DNA from: Vreelandella lionensis
GTDB taxonomy: Bacteria; Pseudomonadota; Gammaproteobacteria; Pseudomonadales; Halomonadaceae
Length of the DNA stretch: 64,000 nucleotides
NCBI RefSeq assembly: GCF_002087295.1
Contig: NZ_MWVI01000050.1
Coordinates: 1-64,000 of the forward strand
Direction of reading: 5' to 3'
The position numbers and the translations under genes are program-made. The notes under the pieces are model-generated. The model had not been told where the DNA came from. It saw nothing but the letters and a program-made list of their open reading frames with translations, and ran no database searches. The number at the start of each line of letters is the position of its first letter. The first letter of the stretch is position 1. This document shows, one piece after another, positions 51,673 to 62,116 of the stretch.

Positions 51673-52639
51673 CTAACGATCAATGGAACGATTATCTGTC
51701 GAGTGATGCTGGGCATGAGTGGCCGCACGACGGTTGAGCGCTACGACGAGTAGCGCACCGACGACCATCAACGTTATCACGCCAGTTACCTGTGCCGACG
51801 CCCCTGTCAGCACGGCGTAATCGCTGGGTAATAGATAGCGATAATCCAGCGGAATCATTTGCCCATCGGGACCTAGCTGGTAGCGTAACAGCTCACGCCA
51901 GGGCCAGAGAACCGGTAGCGAGCCAACAATAAAGCCCAACAATAGCTGTAGTGTCGCGCCATGGTAGCGCCGCAATAGCCACGAAAGCAGTCGTGAAGAG
52001 AGCGCCAACCCGATGATGCACCCCACTCCAAACAGCATGATAATGCCAAGATCGAAGCTGCGAATAGCCCCCATGATGGTGCCGTAGAGCCCCATCGGTG
52101 AGCAATAAAAAGCTGCCGGATACGCCGGGCAGCAACATGGCACTGATCGCAATGGAACCCGCCAGGATGACGACCAGCGACTCGTTACCCACCATGAGTA
52201 CCAGCGGCATTAGGCTCGGCAACCATTCGGCAAGCATCAGGCCAATGAGCAGCGGCAGCAAGTACCAAATTTTCCATCGTTCTCCAGCCTGCCCAACCAC
52301 CAGTGCCGAGGCCGCTACAAGCCCGAAAAAGAACCCCTCCAACAGCAGCGGTTGCGCCTCCATTAGCCACAGCGCTAAGTGAGCCACACTCACCAAACTG
52401 ACCGCAACACCCAGCAGTAGCGGTATTAGAAACGCCAAGTTCAGGTGCCGACTTAATCCCACCCAGCCCCCGCGACGCCAAGCGCCAAAGGCGGTAGGGC
52501 CAAAATGTTTAATAGTGTTGATTAACTCTTCATAAATACCGGTAATAAAGGCAATCGTGCCTCCCGATACGCCAGGTACTGCATCGGCAGCGCCCATCCC
52601 AGCGCCGTTTAAAACCAGTCCTATGGGTCGACGCTTCAA
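51673..52639 (-). CDS. popT: DUF368 membrane protein, PopT-type polyprenyl-phosphate transporter (frame broken as sequenced)
   Basis: About 322 aa, eight to ten membrane helices. The DUF368 signature occurs twice as inverted-repeat halves: GMGAADAVPGVSGGTIAFIT near the N-terminus and AMLLPGVSGSFLLL in the middle. The break is right after the second motif (about 52103): removing one G joins FLLLT to MGLYGTIMGAIRSFDLGIIM. DUF368 proteins were recently shown to recycle undecaprenyl phosphate across the cytoplasmic membrane, so this protein probably serves envelope lipid-carrier recycling; that is by family. It overlaps pcm by 4 bp and precedes nlpD. Confidence 0.85.
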
Positions 52640-53312
52640 TCCACCACTCCTTGCAATAGGGGTACAAAACGCACGGGTTCAAGCCTGCGTTTTTCAAAGG
52701 CAGAGCCAATACGCTTAATTTGGGTAAGCCACTGGCTGCCATCTGACTCTTCCAGCGGTGCAATAAGCACACCGTCATAACTCAGCTGTTCAAGTAATAC
52801 TTCCGGCAGCGTTTGCGCGCAGGCCGTGAGCAAAATAACGTCAAAGGGCGCAGCTTCCGGCCAGCCTTCGCTGCCGTCGGCCACAGCTAATGTCGCTGGG
52901 GCACCTAGCCGCCATAGCCGCTCTCTGCTCGCTCGTGCAGCGTATAGATTCGCTCCACGGAGTAAAGCGTTTCTACTAGGCGCGACAAAATCAGCGTTTG
53001 ATAACCTGAACCAGTCCCCACTTCCAGCACGCGCTGGGGCGACGTGCGAAGTACCAGCTCGGTCATGCGCGCGACGGTTAGCGGCTGGGAAAGCGTTTGG
53101 CCGAAGCCAATGGGCAGTGCGGTGTCTTCATAAGCGCGATGGGCCAGCGCTTCGTCGACGAACAGATGGCGAGGCTCGCTGGCCATGACGTCCAGTACGC
53201 GCGGGTCGCTCACGCCTTGCTGGACCAGGCGCTCGATCATACGATCTCGAGTGCGCTGAGAGGTCATGCCCCGCCCGCGCAGCTCCCTAGGGGATAGCTC
53301 AGGCAAAGGCAT
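52636..53312 (-). CDS. pcm: Protein-L-isoaspartate O-methyltransferase Pcm (frame broken as sequenced)
   Basis: About 225 aa from ATG 53312 ([20 protein letters not shown]), overlapping the surE stop. [35 protein letters not shown], and SAM-binding [19 protein letters not shown] are typical. The frame breaks near 52925: with one base restored, RAESGYGG becomes [19 protein letters not shown], joining the second part [20 protein letters not shown]. It repairs isoaspartyl residues in aged proteins. The surE-pcm pair is conserved upstream of nlpD-rpoS. Confidence 0.95.
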
Positions 53313-54045
53313 CCAACCAATCCTGCACATCACGACGCGCCGGGTGGCGCGTTAAATCAGTTTGCAGTGGCGTAATCGATACATAGCCTGCATCGACGGC
53401 GGCAAAGTCAGTATCCTCTCCGTCATCCGCATTCGCCGCCACAGGCGCGATCCAGTAGCGCGTACGCCCCCGGGGGTCTTTGACGGGCACCGGTTTTTCT
53501 GCGGGCCCGCGATAGCCGAGACGCGTGACCTTGACGCCCTTGATCGCTTCCCAGGGAACGTCCGGCACGTTCACGTTCAGCAGCGTGCGCGGCGGCAGCG
53601 AGAGCTGGTCGGCCGCGCCGATCAAGCTGGCAGCAAACTTGGCTGCCGTGGCAAAGTGCTGGGTGCCGCATAGCGACATGGCAATCGCCGTCATACCTAG
53701 ATTACGCCCCTCCATCGCGGCGGCGACCGTGCCTGAATAAAGCACGTCATCACCGAGGTTACTGCCGTGGTTAATCCCTGAAATGACCAAATCAGGACGC
53801 TCATCCCACACCCCATTCACGCCTAAATAGACGCAGTCGGCCGGAGTGCCGTCCACACTATAAAAGCCGTTGTCTAACGCCGTCAGCACAAGCGGACGAG
53901 ATAGCGTCAGCGAATTACTGGCCCCGCTACGGTCACGGTCAGGGGCAACCACGCGTAGGTTAGCGTGGGGTGTTAGTGCCTCGTAAAGTGCTCTAAGGCC
54001 GGGGGCATGAACACCGTCATCGTTGGCAAGCAGCAGTCGCCGCAT
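53299..54045 (-). CDS. surE: 5'/3'-nucleotidase SurE
   Basis: 248 aa: metal-binding [40 protein letters not shown], and [20 protein letters not shown] with [17 protein letters not shown]. It is a survival protein that dephosphorylates nucleoside monophosphates. It lies 21 bp after truD and overlaps pcm. The frame is intact. Confidence 0.96.
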   Translation of the reverse strand: MRRLLLANDDGVHAPGLRALYEALTPHANLRVVAPDRDRSGASNSLTLSRPLVLTALDNGFYSVDGTPADCVYLGVNGVWDERPDLVISGINHGSNLGDDVLYSGTVAAAMEGRNLGMTAIAMSLCGTQHFATAAKFAASLIGAADQLSLPPRTLLNVNVPDVPWEAIKGVKVTRLGYRGPAEKPVPVKDPRGRTRYWIAPVAANADDGEDTDFAAVDAGYVSITPLQTDLTRHPARRDVQDWLDAFA

Positions 54046-54066
54046 CAGAATCTCCTCACCTCAGCG

Positions 54067-55108
54067 TTAAGCCATGTCGGGATGATGAATTAACTCGCCA
54101 ATGACCGCCGTGGCAAAGCTGCCTCGCGGCAGGGCAAACGAGAGTAGCACGGCGTCTGCTTCGAAGGTTATTTGCGGTGCAATAAGCCGGGCGCGTAGCG
54201 CACGCTGCCCGCGCTTGACGCCGCTTTTTTCAAGCCCTTCACACAGTGCAGGGTGCTGAGCGGCGAGCTGCGCTTCATAAGCCCCAGCATCTCCTTCAGC
54301 CGAGCGGCCAACGCCCCACAGCACGCCGGTTGGGTGAACGTCTAGCGCAACGGCGCGCTCCACCAAACTCTCCTCCACCGCCTCAATGCCAAACACACTT
54401 TGGGTGCCATCAAGCATGAGAGCATCGCCAGCGATGGGCTGGCACCAGTTACCATCCTTCAGCCGCACGCTAAGCAGCTCGTTGAACAGAAAGCTGCGCG
54501 CAGTGGAGAGCATCATGCCCTGCCGGTCGTCGCGCTTGCGCCAGCCTTTCGCCAGCACGGCGGCGGCACGCTGTAAGTTGCGCGCCCCTGTGCCAAAGCG
54601 CTGATGGCCGAAATAGTTGGGCACGCCCTGAGCGCAGAGTGTTTCCCAGGCGTGGCAAAAATCCGGCCGACTGAACCGCCTCACCGCTCAGGCGTAGCGT
54701 AAAGTGGTTAGTGCGATGCACGCCCCGCTTTAGCTTACGTGGGTGGCGCGCCTGCTCAAGTACCGTAACCCCCAGCGCTGCCAAAGAAGCCGACAAATCC
54801 GCCGGGGCATCGCGCCCTGGCAAATGGACGCTTAACCATTGGCGAGCCACCGCGACCCGATCTTTCATGCCGGAATAGCCAATATCTCTAGGCGTGACGC
54901 CACACAGTCGGCTTAGCTGTTTCACCATATCTAACGTGGTTTGGTTACGCTTTTCAAGCCGCAGCCACAGGTGTTCACCATGAGCTTCCGGAGTAAAATC
55001 AAGCTGCTCATCGACGATAAAGTCTTCCGGCTGAGCACGGTACTGCCCTGGCGCGGGCACGCCGAAAGCGGGCGTTAGGCTACGATGCCATGGGGGTAGG
55101 TTAAGCAC
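54067..55108 (-). CDS. truD: tRNA pseudouridine(13) synthase TruD (frame broken as sequenced)
   Basis: About 347 aa. [20 protein letters not shown], catalytic Asp in [17 protein letters not shown], and [19 protein letters not shown]. There the frame breaks at about 54668: GCCGGATTTTT should be GCCGATTTTT, giving [20 protein letters not shown], the conserved [13 protein letters not shown] element. The TRUD insertion domain and C-terminus ([20 protein letters not shown]) follow. It modifies U13 of tRNA-Glu. It overlaps ispF by 8 bp. Confidence 0.95.
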
Positions 55109-55588
55109 TCAGCGCCTCTGGGGCCGTCAGCAGTACCACCGCCTCTGCGGCAATGCCTTCACCGCGCCCGGTGAAGCCAAGGCGCTCAGTAGTGGTGGCT
55201 TTGACGTTTACCTGGCCAAGACTAATTCCTAAATCTTCAGCGATGACGGCGCGCATAGCGTCAATATGGGGAGCCATTTTGGGCGCCTGGGCCATTAACG
55301 TTGCATCCAGATTCACCACGCGATACCCCTCGCTACGCACCAGGGTTACCACATGGCGCAGCAGGCCACGGCTGTCAGCACCAGCCCAGGCGGGGTCGGT
55401 ATCCGGGAAGTGACGGCCGATATCCCCCAGCGCCAGGCACCCAGTAGCGCATCGCTGATCGCGTGGAGCAGTACGTCGCCATCAGAGTGGGCCACAAAAC
55501 CGTGGTCAAACGGCAGCTTAACGCCGCCAATCATTAAATGGTCACCTGGCCCAAAGCGGTGCACGTCAAAACCGTGGCCAATTCTCAT
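55101..55588 (-). CDS. ispF: 2-C-methyl-D-erythritol 2,4-cyclodiphosphate synthase IspF (frame broken as sequenced)
   Basis: About 162 aa. [20 protein letters not shown] (zinc ligands Asp and His), [19 protein letters not shown]. The frame breaks at about 55436: GTGCCTGG should be GTGCCCTGG, giving [18 protein letters not shown]. The second part has [17 protein letters not shown] and [20 protein letters not shown]. It is the fifth enzyme of the MEP isoprenoid path. It is directly after ispD, which supplies the pathway upstream. Confidence 0.96.
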
Positions 55589-56298
55589 TAGGTACTCCTG
55601 TTGCTGGCGGTTGCCGACTGGGCGGCCAGAATGGCAGCCGCCAGGGCTAAGTCGTCAGGGTGGGTCACTTTTAGATTATCTCGGCGTCCGCTCACTAGCC
55701 GTGGCGCCTCGCCCAGCGCTTCTACCGCCGAGGCTTCATCAGTGACCACCGTGCCGGTTTGCTGAGCCTGCTCAAGCGCATGGCGTAGCAGCGAGTAACG
55801 GAAACTCTGTGGCGTCAGCGCGTGCCATAGGCCATCCCGCGGTTCGGTAATTTGGCTGAGCTGGTCACCGTTATCGCGCTTCATGGTATCCGCCACCGGC
55901 ATTGCCAGAAGCGCACCGCCTGAGTGTGTCTGCGCTGCTTGATAGAGCGCGTGGAGATCATCACGAGTAATGCACGGACGCGCGACATCGTGCACCATCA
56001 CGAGGTCTGAGCCCTCGGCGGTCATCGCTTGCAAAGCGTTTAATACGCTATGCATACGCTCAGCACCGCCTGACACACGCTGCCACTGCGCAAAAGGCAC
56101 CCAGGTGGGGTCGAACCAGCGGTCGTCGCTGTCTAGGCAAAGTACCAACCGCGCCTGCGGAAAAGCGGCGTGAAGCCTTGCCAAGGTGTGGGCCAGAATG
56201 GGCTGATTGTTCAACGTCAAATACTGTTTAGGCTTATCGGCCCCCATACGTCTGCCCTGCCCCGCTGCAGGAACGACGAGCCATAGTGTGTTACTCAT
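55588..56298 (-). CDS. ispD: 2-C-methyl-D-erythritol 4-phosphate cytidylyltransferase IspD
   Basis: 236 aa: [20 protein letters not shown] (nucleotide loop), [35 protein letters not shown] and [11 protein letters not shown]. It activates MEP with CTP. The start overlaps the ftsB stop (ATGA) and the stop abuts ispF; all three are translationally coupled. The frame is intact. Confidence 0.96.
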   Translation of the reverse strand: MSNTLWLVVPAAGQGRRMGADKPKQYLTLNNQPILAHTLARLHAAFPQARLVLCLDSDDRWFDPTWVPFAQWQRVSGGAERMHSVLNALQAMTAEGSDLVMVHDVARPCITRDDLHALYQAAQTHSGGALLAMPVADTMKRDNGDQLSQITEPRDGLWHALTPQSFRYSLLRHALEQAQQTGTVVTDEASAVEALGEAPRLVSGRRDNLKVTHPDDLALAAAILAAQSATASNRST

Positions 56299-56656
56299 TC
56301 TGCGGCGCCTTCACTGCTCGGTGGTATAGCTCCAGGCAGGGAAACCAGCCCCGCATTGATTCCCACTAGCTCGTTTTTGATGGCAACACCGGGCACCCAA
56401 TAAAATTGTTCATCGGTGCGCACCATTCCCATATCGCTACGGGCGCGCTCTTCAATGGCATCGAGTCCCGTTTTTAAGTCAGTGACTTCCGCTGCGAGCC
56501 TTGCATTGCGCTCACGCATTGGCACGTTATCGGCTTCCTGCACGGCAACGCGTTGCTCTACCTCCTGGAGGTCTTGCCAGCCGCCGTTTCCCAGCCACAG
56601 CTGGTACTGCAGCAATCCAGAGCGGCAAGCAGTATCACCACAAGCCATTTGTGCAT
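56295..56656 (-). CDS. ftsB: Cell-division protein FtsB (frame broken as sequenced)
   Basis: About 121 aa. ATG 56656 (MHKWLVVILLAAL) is the true start: it opens the usual short cytoplasmic tail and transmembrane helix. One missing G at about 56613 (GCTCTGGATT should be GCTCTGGGATT) then joins it to GLLQYQLWLGNGGWQDLQEV, followed by the coiled coil ERNARLAAEVTDLKTGLDAI and RARSDMGMVRTDEQFYWVP. The longer open frame beginning at 56693 is an artefact of this break. FtsB bridges FtsL and FtsQ at the septum. The ftsB-ispD pairing is conserved. Confidence 0.92.
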
Positions 56657-56738
56657 CACAGAGATCCTTTGTGAAAGCGAGAACGGCGCGCATTATGCCA
56701 TTAAGGGCGATAGGCAGCGAGCCGCAGCGCTGTGGGAA

Positions 56739-57888
56739 TTATTTAAACGGTAAGGCATCTTCGGCGGCACGGCGATAGGCCATGATATGGGCAGCCTCTT
56801 CTTGGCAAAACTGCGCGACCCCTGCGGCAAGCCCTGGATGGGCCACATAGTGCAGCGAGCGAACCCGCTGCGGTGCAAAGCCCCTTACCAGTTTATGCTC
56901 GCCCTGGGTGCCAGGGTCAAATAGGGTTAGCCCCTTGGCTAGGCAGTAGTCGATACCTTGGTAGTAGCAGGCTTCGAAATGCAGGCAGTCCGCGATGATT
57001 TCACTGCCCCAGTAGCGTCCATAAAGAGTGTGTGCACCGCGAAAATAGAGCGCAGCGGCCACGGGCCTGCCCTCCAAACGCACCTGCACCAACATCAGCG
57101 CCTCGGGCATTACTTGGCCGTAAGCGTTCAAAGAAGACGTGATTAAGATAGGGTGGTCGGCCACGCTCATGATATGTAATGGTGTAGCAGCGATAGAAGT
57201 GCGCCATATCGACATCACTAATCGCAGCACCTTCCAGACGATGCAGCGTAAGGCCCTGATCAGCGACTAACCGCCGCTCACGCTTTATCATTTTGCGACG
57301 CTTTGAGGTCAGACTAGCTAAAAAGCCGTCAAAATCGCCGACACCTCGGTCTCGCCACTGAAACTGTACCCCTTCTCGCGCAATTAGCTCAGGACACTGG
57401 CGCTGCCACGCCTCGACCTCTGGCTCCTCGGCAAACAGCAAGTGCCAACTGGAAAGCCCCACCTCATCGCACTGCTGTTTCCAACCGATGGCTAACTGCT
57501 CACGGACAGCGGCAGTATCGGTATTCGCGGCTATCAGTGCTCGGGGGCCAGGCGCGGGCGTAAAAGGAATAGCGCTTAGCCCTTTGGGGTAGTAGTCGCC
57601 ACCTGCCCGCTCCAGCGCCTCCGCCCACCCCCAATCAAACACATATTCGCCATAGGAGTGGTCCTTGCGGTACATGGGCAGCGCCCCGACCAATCGGGAA
57701 TCTTGCCAAACGCATAAATGGCAAGGCACCCAGCCAGTAGCTGCACTCACCGAACCGCTCGCTTCAAGTGCAGCCAAAAAGGCATGGCGTAAAAAGGGCT
57801 GCTCTTCACTCACCAGCGCATCCCACTGGCTTGCCGCAACGGTATCAATCGCAGGTAGAATGGTAAGGGACAGCGAGTGTGAACGCAT
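56739..57888 (-). CDS. FemAB/GNAT-like N-acyltransferase, COG3146 type (frame broken as sequenced)
   Basis: About 382 aa from ATG 57888 (MRSHSLSLTILPAIDTVAAS; GGGAG 5 bp upstream). N-terminal part: FLRHAFLAALEASGSVSAAT, GALPMYRKDHSYGEYVFDWG. Middle: SLTSKRRKMIKRERRLVADQ, then FFERL. One extra C at about 57110 breaks the frame; removal gives RQVMPEALMLVQVRLEGRPV. C-terminal part: ALYFRGAHTLYGRYWGS, FDPGTQGEHKLVRGFAP. It looks like the peptidyl/aminoacyl N-acyltransferase group related to FemAB; the substrate is unknown. It sits upstream of ftsB on the same strand, where many relatives have eno. Confidence 0.85.
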
Positions 57889-58058
57889 AACATCTCCCAT
57901 GGCACACTGGCATAGGTTGTGAATCGTTTACTGTACCATCAAGGCCATGACAGCGTACCAACCACCTTGTTTTGCTTACGTCTTTTGGACCGATAAACAC
58001 TGCACCCACGCGCAATGAAACCAGCACTGTCAATAACGGATGATTCCAAGGAGAGGCT

Positions 58059-59412
58059 ATGAAGCGCGACCTGACGAGTATGTTTAATTCTCAGCGTCAT
58101 ACGGCTGGCCAAGCGCCATTTCCAACGTTAGGGGTGCGCCGAGAACGTTTGGCCCGCTTAGCCAAAATGACGAAGCGCCATCAGCAAGAGATCGTGCGAG
58201 CAATCCAAACCGACTTTGGCCAGCGTAGCGACGTAGAAATACACCTTGTTGAAATTAGCGCTGTGCTGCAAGCAATTCGCCATGCACGCCGCCACTTATG
58301 GCACTGGATGCGCCCTCGCCGAGCAGGCGTACCTTGGAAAATGTGGCCCGCTCGTGCTCACGTTGCCCCTCAGCCCCTTGGCATTGTGGGAGTGATGTCC
58401 TCCTGGAACTACCCTTGGCATCTTGCTTTGATGCCGGTGGTAGATGCGTTCGCCGCAGGTAATACGGTACTGGTAAAGCCCAGTGAGCAGGCGCCACATA
58501 CCAGCGCTCTATTGGCCAAACTGGTGCCTCAATACTTCACCGACGAAGAGTTTGGCGTGGTGGAAGGTGGCGCTGATATCGCCACAGCATTTAGCGCGCT
58601 GCCGTTTGATCACTTGCTCTTTACCGGCTCACGCGCAACGGGCCGCCAAGTAGCCGCTGCCGCGGCAACCCACCTCACCCCCGTCACGCTGGAGCTGGGT
58701 GGCAAATCACCTGCGCTTGTCGCGGGTGACGCTGATTTAGAACAGGCGGCCGCCGCGATTATCTTTGGCAAAGTCATGAATGGGGGACAATCCTGCAGAG
58801 CGCCGGACTATGTACTGGTTGAGAGCCGCCACCTTGACGCCCTTACTCACGCTTTAGAGCGAGCCATCCAACATCCCCGCCAAACGCAACAGAGGCCACC
58901 GGCTATGTGGGCGATGTCCACCAAGCGCGCATCAAGCAGCTATTGGATGAAGCACGCGACCACGGCTGCCGTGTAATTGACCAAGGCACCCATTCCCCCG
59001 CGCTCGTCATCGACCCGCACCAGGGTTTAGCGCTAATGCAGGAGGAGATTTTTGGCCGCATCCTGCCGCTTATTAGCGTTAAGCAAATGGACGACGCCAT
59101 TCGTTTTATTAATGCTCGCCCTCACCCACTCGTTCTCTACGCGTTCACCCGTAACAAGGCGCTCCAGGAATCCCTTCGTCATACCACCCGCTCTGGTGCG
59201 CTGGTGTTTAATGAGACGCTGCTGCACCACGCCTTTTCCTCTTTGCCCTTTGGAGGCGTTGGTGAAAGCGGCATGGGGGCTTACCCGGCCGTCACGGTTT
59301 TGAACGTTTTAGCCATTTGCGCGGCGTCTTTTATCAATCCCAGCGCCCCACCAGCCGGTGGTTAAGCCCCCCTTATCGACGTTGGTTGCTGAAATTACTC
59401 GGGCTTGACTAA
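58059..59412 (+). CDS. Coniferyl aldehyde dehydrogenase-like ALDH (frame broken twice)
   Basis: About 451 aa. GVMSSWNYPWHLALMPVVDA, NAD-binding VKPSEQAPHTS and FTGSRATGRQVAAAA, general base Glu in VTLELGGKSPALVAGD, nucleophile Cys in MNGGQSCRAPDYVLVES. Break 1 at about 58893 leads to EATGYVGDVHQARIKQLLDE; EEIFGRILPLISV and SGALVFNETLLHHAFSSLPFG follow. Break 2 at about 59287: restoring one base gives GRHGFERFSHLRGVFYQSQR and a C-terminus ending WLLKLLGLD with TAA at 59410; without it the frame stops at 59365. The Cys-x-Ala-Pro-Asp-Tyr motif is typical of coniferyl-type enzymes. The substrate is probably an aromatic or fatty aldehyde. Confidence 0.88.
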
Positions 59413-59484
59413 AGCTATTAAGCTAATGTCCGATATTCACTGAATACGCCTTATAGTTACAGGCCACTACGTTTAGTAAACATT

Positions 59485-62116
59485 ATGCAAGCCGCCGACC
59501 TACCTAATCATGAAACACAGCGCCTGACGGCCTTGCATGCACTCAATGTTCTCGATACACCTGCCGACACAGCCTTTGATCGCATCACTGAGCTGGCCTG
59601 CGAACTGTTTGATGTGCCGATTGCTTTAGTATCGTTGGTTGATAAAGAGCGCCAATGGTTTAAAGCTCACAGCGGGCTTGAGGCCTATGAAACCAACCGT
59701 GATATCTCATTTTGTGCTCATGCCGTAGCAGCTAATCGCCCCTTAGTCATTGAAGATACCAAAAACGACCCGCGCTTCGCTGATAACCCATTGGTATTAG
59801 AGCAGCCTCATATCCGTTTTTATGCAGGCCACCCGCTTTGCCCCAGCGATGACCAGTTACCCGTTGGTACGCTGTGCTTAATTGGTGAACAACCACGCAC
59901 CTTTACTGAGCGTGATCATCGCATCCTGCACAATTTAGCCAAGCAGGTAGATGAATTGCTCCGCCAACATGGGCTTAAGGAGCGGCTTTCACGTACGGCA
60001 AAACAGCTTGAAGCACTCTTTACCAAAAGTGCGACAGGTAAACTACGCGTCGATCGGGCGGGAAATGTCATCGCCATTAATCCATTTGCACTCAACTTAT
60101 TGGGCTACCAAGCTGAAGAAGTTGTCGGCAACAATGTGGGAATGCTCGCCTTCCCAGAGACCGCGGAGAAATACAATTATTTAATTAGCCGCTACTTCTC
60201 TTCTGATGCTAATGAACAGAGCGTTGGAAACGGACGCGAAACCGTGGTGCGCCACAAGCAAGGGCATCAGATTCCCGTACACTTGGTAGTAAATGCCATC
60301 CACAATGACCGTCAGGAATTTGTTGAGTTTCTGGCGATACTCACTGACCTTTCAGATATTAATAAAGCAAAACATCGCGTAAACCGGGAACGCCGCTTAT
60401 TACAAGTGCTTCATCAGGGCATTACCGACTACCAGGCACTAATGTCCGGCGAGCGGCTTTGGACCTTTCTGATGGAAGCACTGCGTGAGCTAACCGACAG
60501 CGACTACGCGCTGATTGGTGAAGTACTACCAACTGAGACCACCAACGCCCTGAAAATACACGCCATTACCGATCTCTCGTGGAACAAAGAGTCCCGCGAG
60601 CTGATGGAGAAGCTGCGCAGTGGCGATATGATGCTTACCAACCCTAACTCCTTACTAGGGCAGGTTTATGCCTATGGCAACGTGGTGATTACCGATGATG
60701 TGTATAGCCATGCCAAGCGTGGCGGTTTCCCACCGGGCCACCCACGGATCAATAACTATTTGGGCGCGCCTATTTTCAACGGCGACCAGCTGATTTGGCA
60801 TGTTCGCTATTGCCAACAGCCAGCAGCCTCTTAGCCAAGCGCTGCTGGACTGGCTACAGCCGTTTACCGACACCTGCGCCCTACTGATTAATCTCTATCG
60901 CCAAATGGCCGAGCGCGAACAAGTCACCAAAGACTTAGCGGCCGCACGGGATCAGGCAGAGAAAGCGAATAAGGCGAAGAGTGAATTCCTCTCTTCCATG
61001 AGCCACGAGCTACGTACCCCGCTAAATGCCATCATTGGTTTTGCCCAGTTACTCAGTAAAGGGCGACGCGACCCTCTTAGCGAGAAGCAACAGCGCCAGG
61101 TCGGCCAAATTGAGAAGAGCGGCCAACACTTGTTGAGCTTAATTAACGAAGTGCTTGATCTAGCGAAAATTGAAGCTGGGCATATGACCCTCTCCATAGA
61201 GCCGATCTCTATCGAAGGCGTCATTGAAGATGCTTGCAACACGTTAGAAGCTAATATGAATGCCACTGGCATTCAGTTAATTCGCTACCCAATAAACAGT
61301 ACCTGGTCTGTTTCTGCTGACTACACCCGCACGAAACAGATACTGCTCAACCTGTTATCTAATGCCATCAAGTACAACCGCGAGCACGGCACCATTACCA
61401 TTGGGGTAACGCAGCAAGATTCTGAACTACGCTGCAGCATTAGTGACACAGGACCGGGTATTGCCCCCGAGCGGCAAGAGGAACTCTTTGAGCCGTTTAA
61501 TCGCCTAGACGCTGAGTACGGTACCATCGAAGGCACGGGTATTGGGCTAGCAATCACTCGAGAACTGGTTGAGCGCATGTCGGGGTGTATTGGCGTGGAC
61601 AGCCAGCCGGGCAAAGGATCTACTTTCTGGTTTACGCTCCCTGTTGCCAACGTTGCCCCACTAACAGAACAGACCGCAACACGCACCTTGCCCGATGCGG
61701 AAAAAGCTCAGCGCGATTATCGGCTGCTTTATATTGAGGATAACCCCACCAACCAACGCCTGATGGAAGACATTATTGATGACTTCCCCCACGTGGACCT
61801 TCAAACCGTTAATAGTGCTGAACTCGGGCTTGAGATTATGCGTCACTCACCGCCTGATCTTGTACTTATGGATATCCACCTGCCGGGGATGAACGGCTAC
61901 CAAGCCCTCGCTGCCATACAAAACGATACGCAACTGAAGCATATTAATGTAGTTGCGCTCTCTGCCAATGCGATGGAACGTGATTTAACCCACGGCTTAG
62001 CCGCTGGTTTTGCTGATTACCTGACCAAACCTATCGATATCGACAAGCTATCGGCAACGCTCAGCACCTATTTTTCCGCTGCACCGGCAACAGACGCACC
62101 AAGGAAGGCTCCATGA
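59485..62116 (+). CDS. Cytoplasmic hybrid histidine kinase, GAF-PAS-GAF-HisKA-HATPase-REC (frame broken as sequenced)
   Basis: About 877 aa, no membrane segments. GAF 1 at about 20-165 (FDRITELACELFDVPIALVS, CAHAVAANRPLVIEDTKNDP). PAS at about 185-300 (LFTKSATGKLRVDRAGNVIA). GAF-like domain at about 320-480 (LTDSDYALIGEVLP to INNYLGAPIFNGDQL). The frame breaks at about 60796: ATTTGGCATG should be ATTGGCATG, giving LIGMFAIANSQQPLSQ. HisKA LSSMSHELRTPLNAIIGF; HATPase LLNLLSNAIKYNREH, SDTGPGIAP, GTGIGLAITREL. REC YIEDNPTNQRLM, LVLMDIHLPGMNG, YLTKPIDID. The stop overlaps the next gene (ATGA), a PDE response regulator. Confidence 0.9.

Noticed and set aside
56657-56693. N-terminal extension of FtsB from 56693
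   Set aside because: The extension reads through the wrong frame created by a missing G; the ATG at 56656 gives the proper membrane helix.
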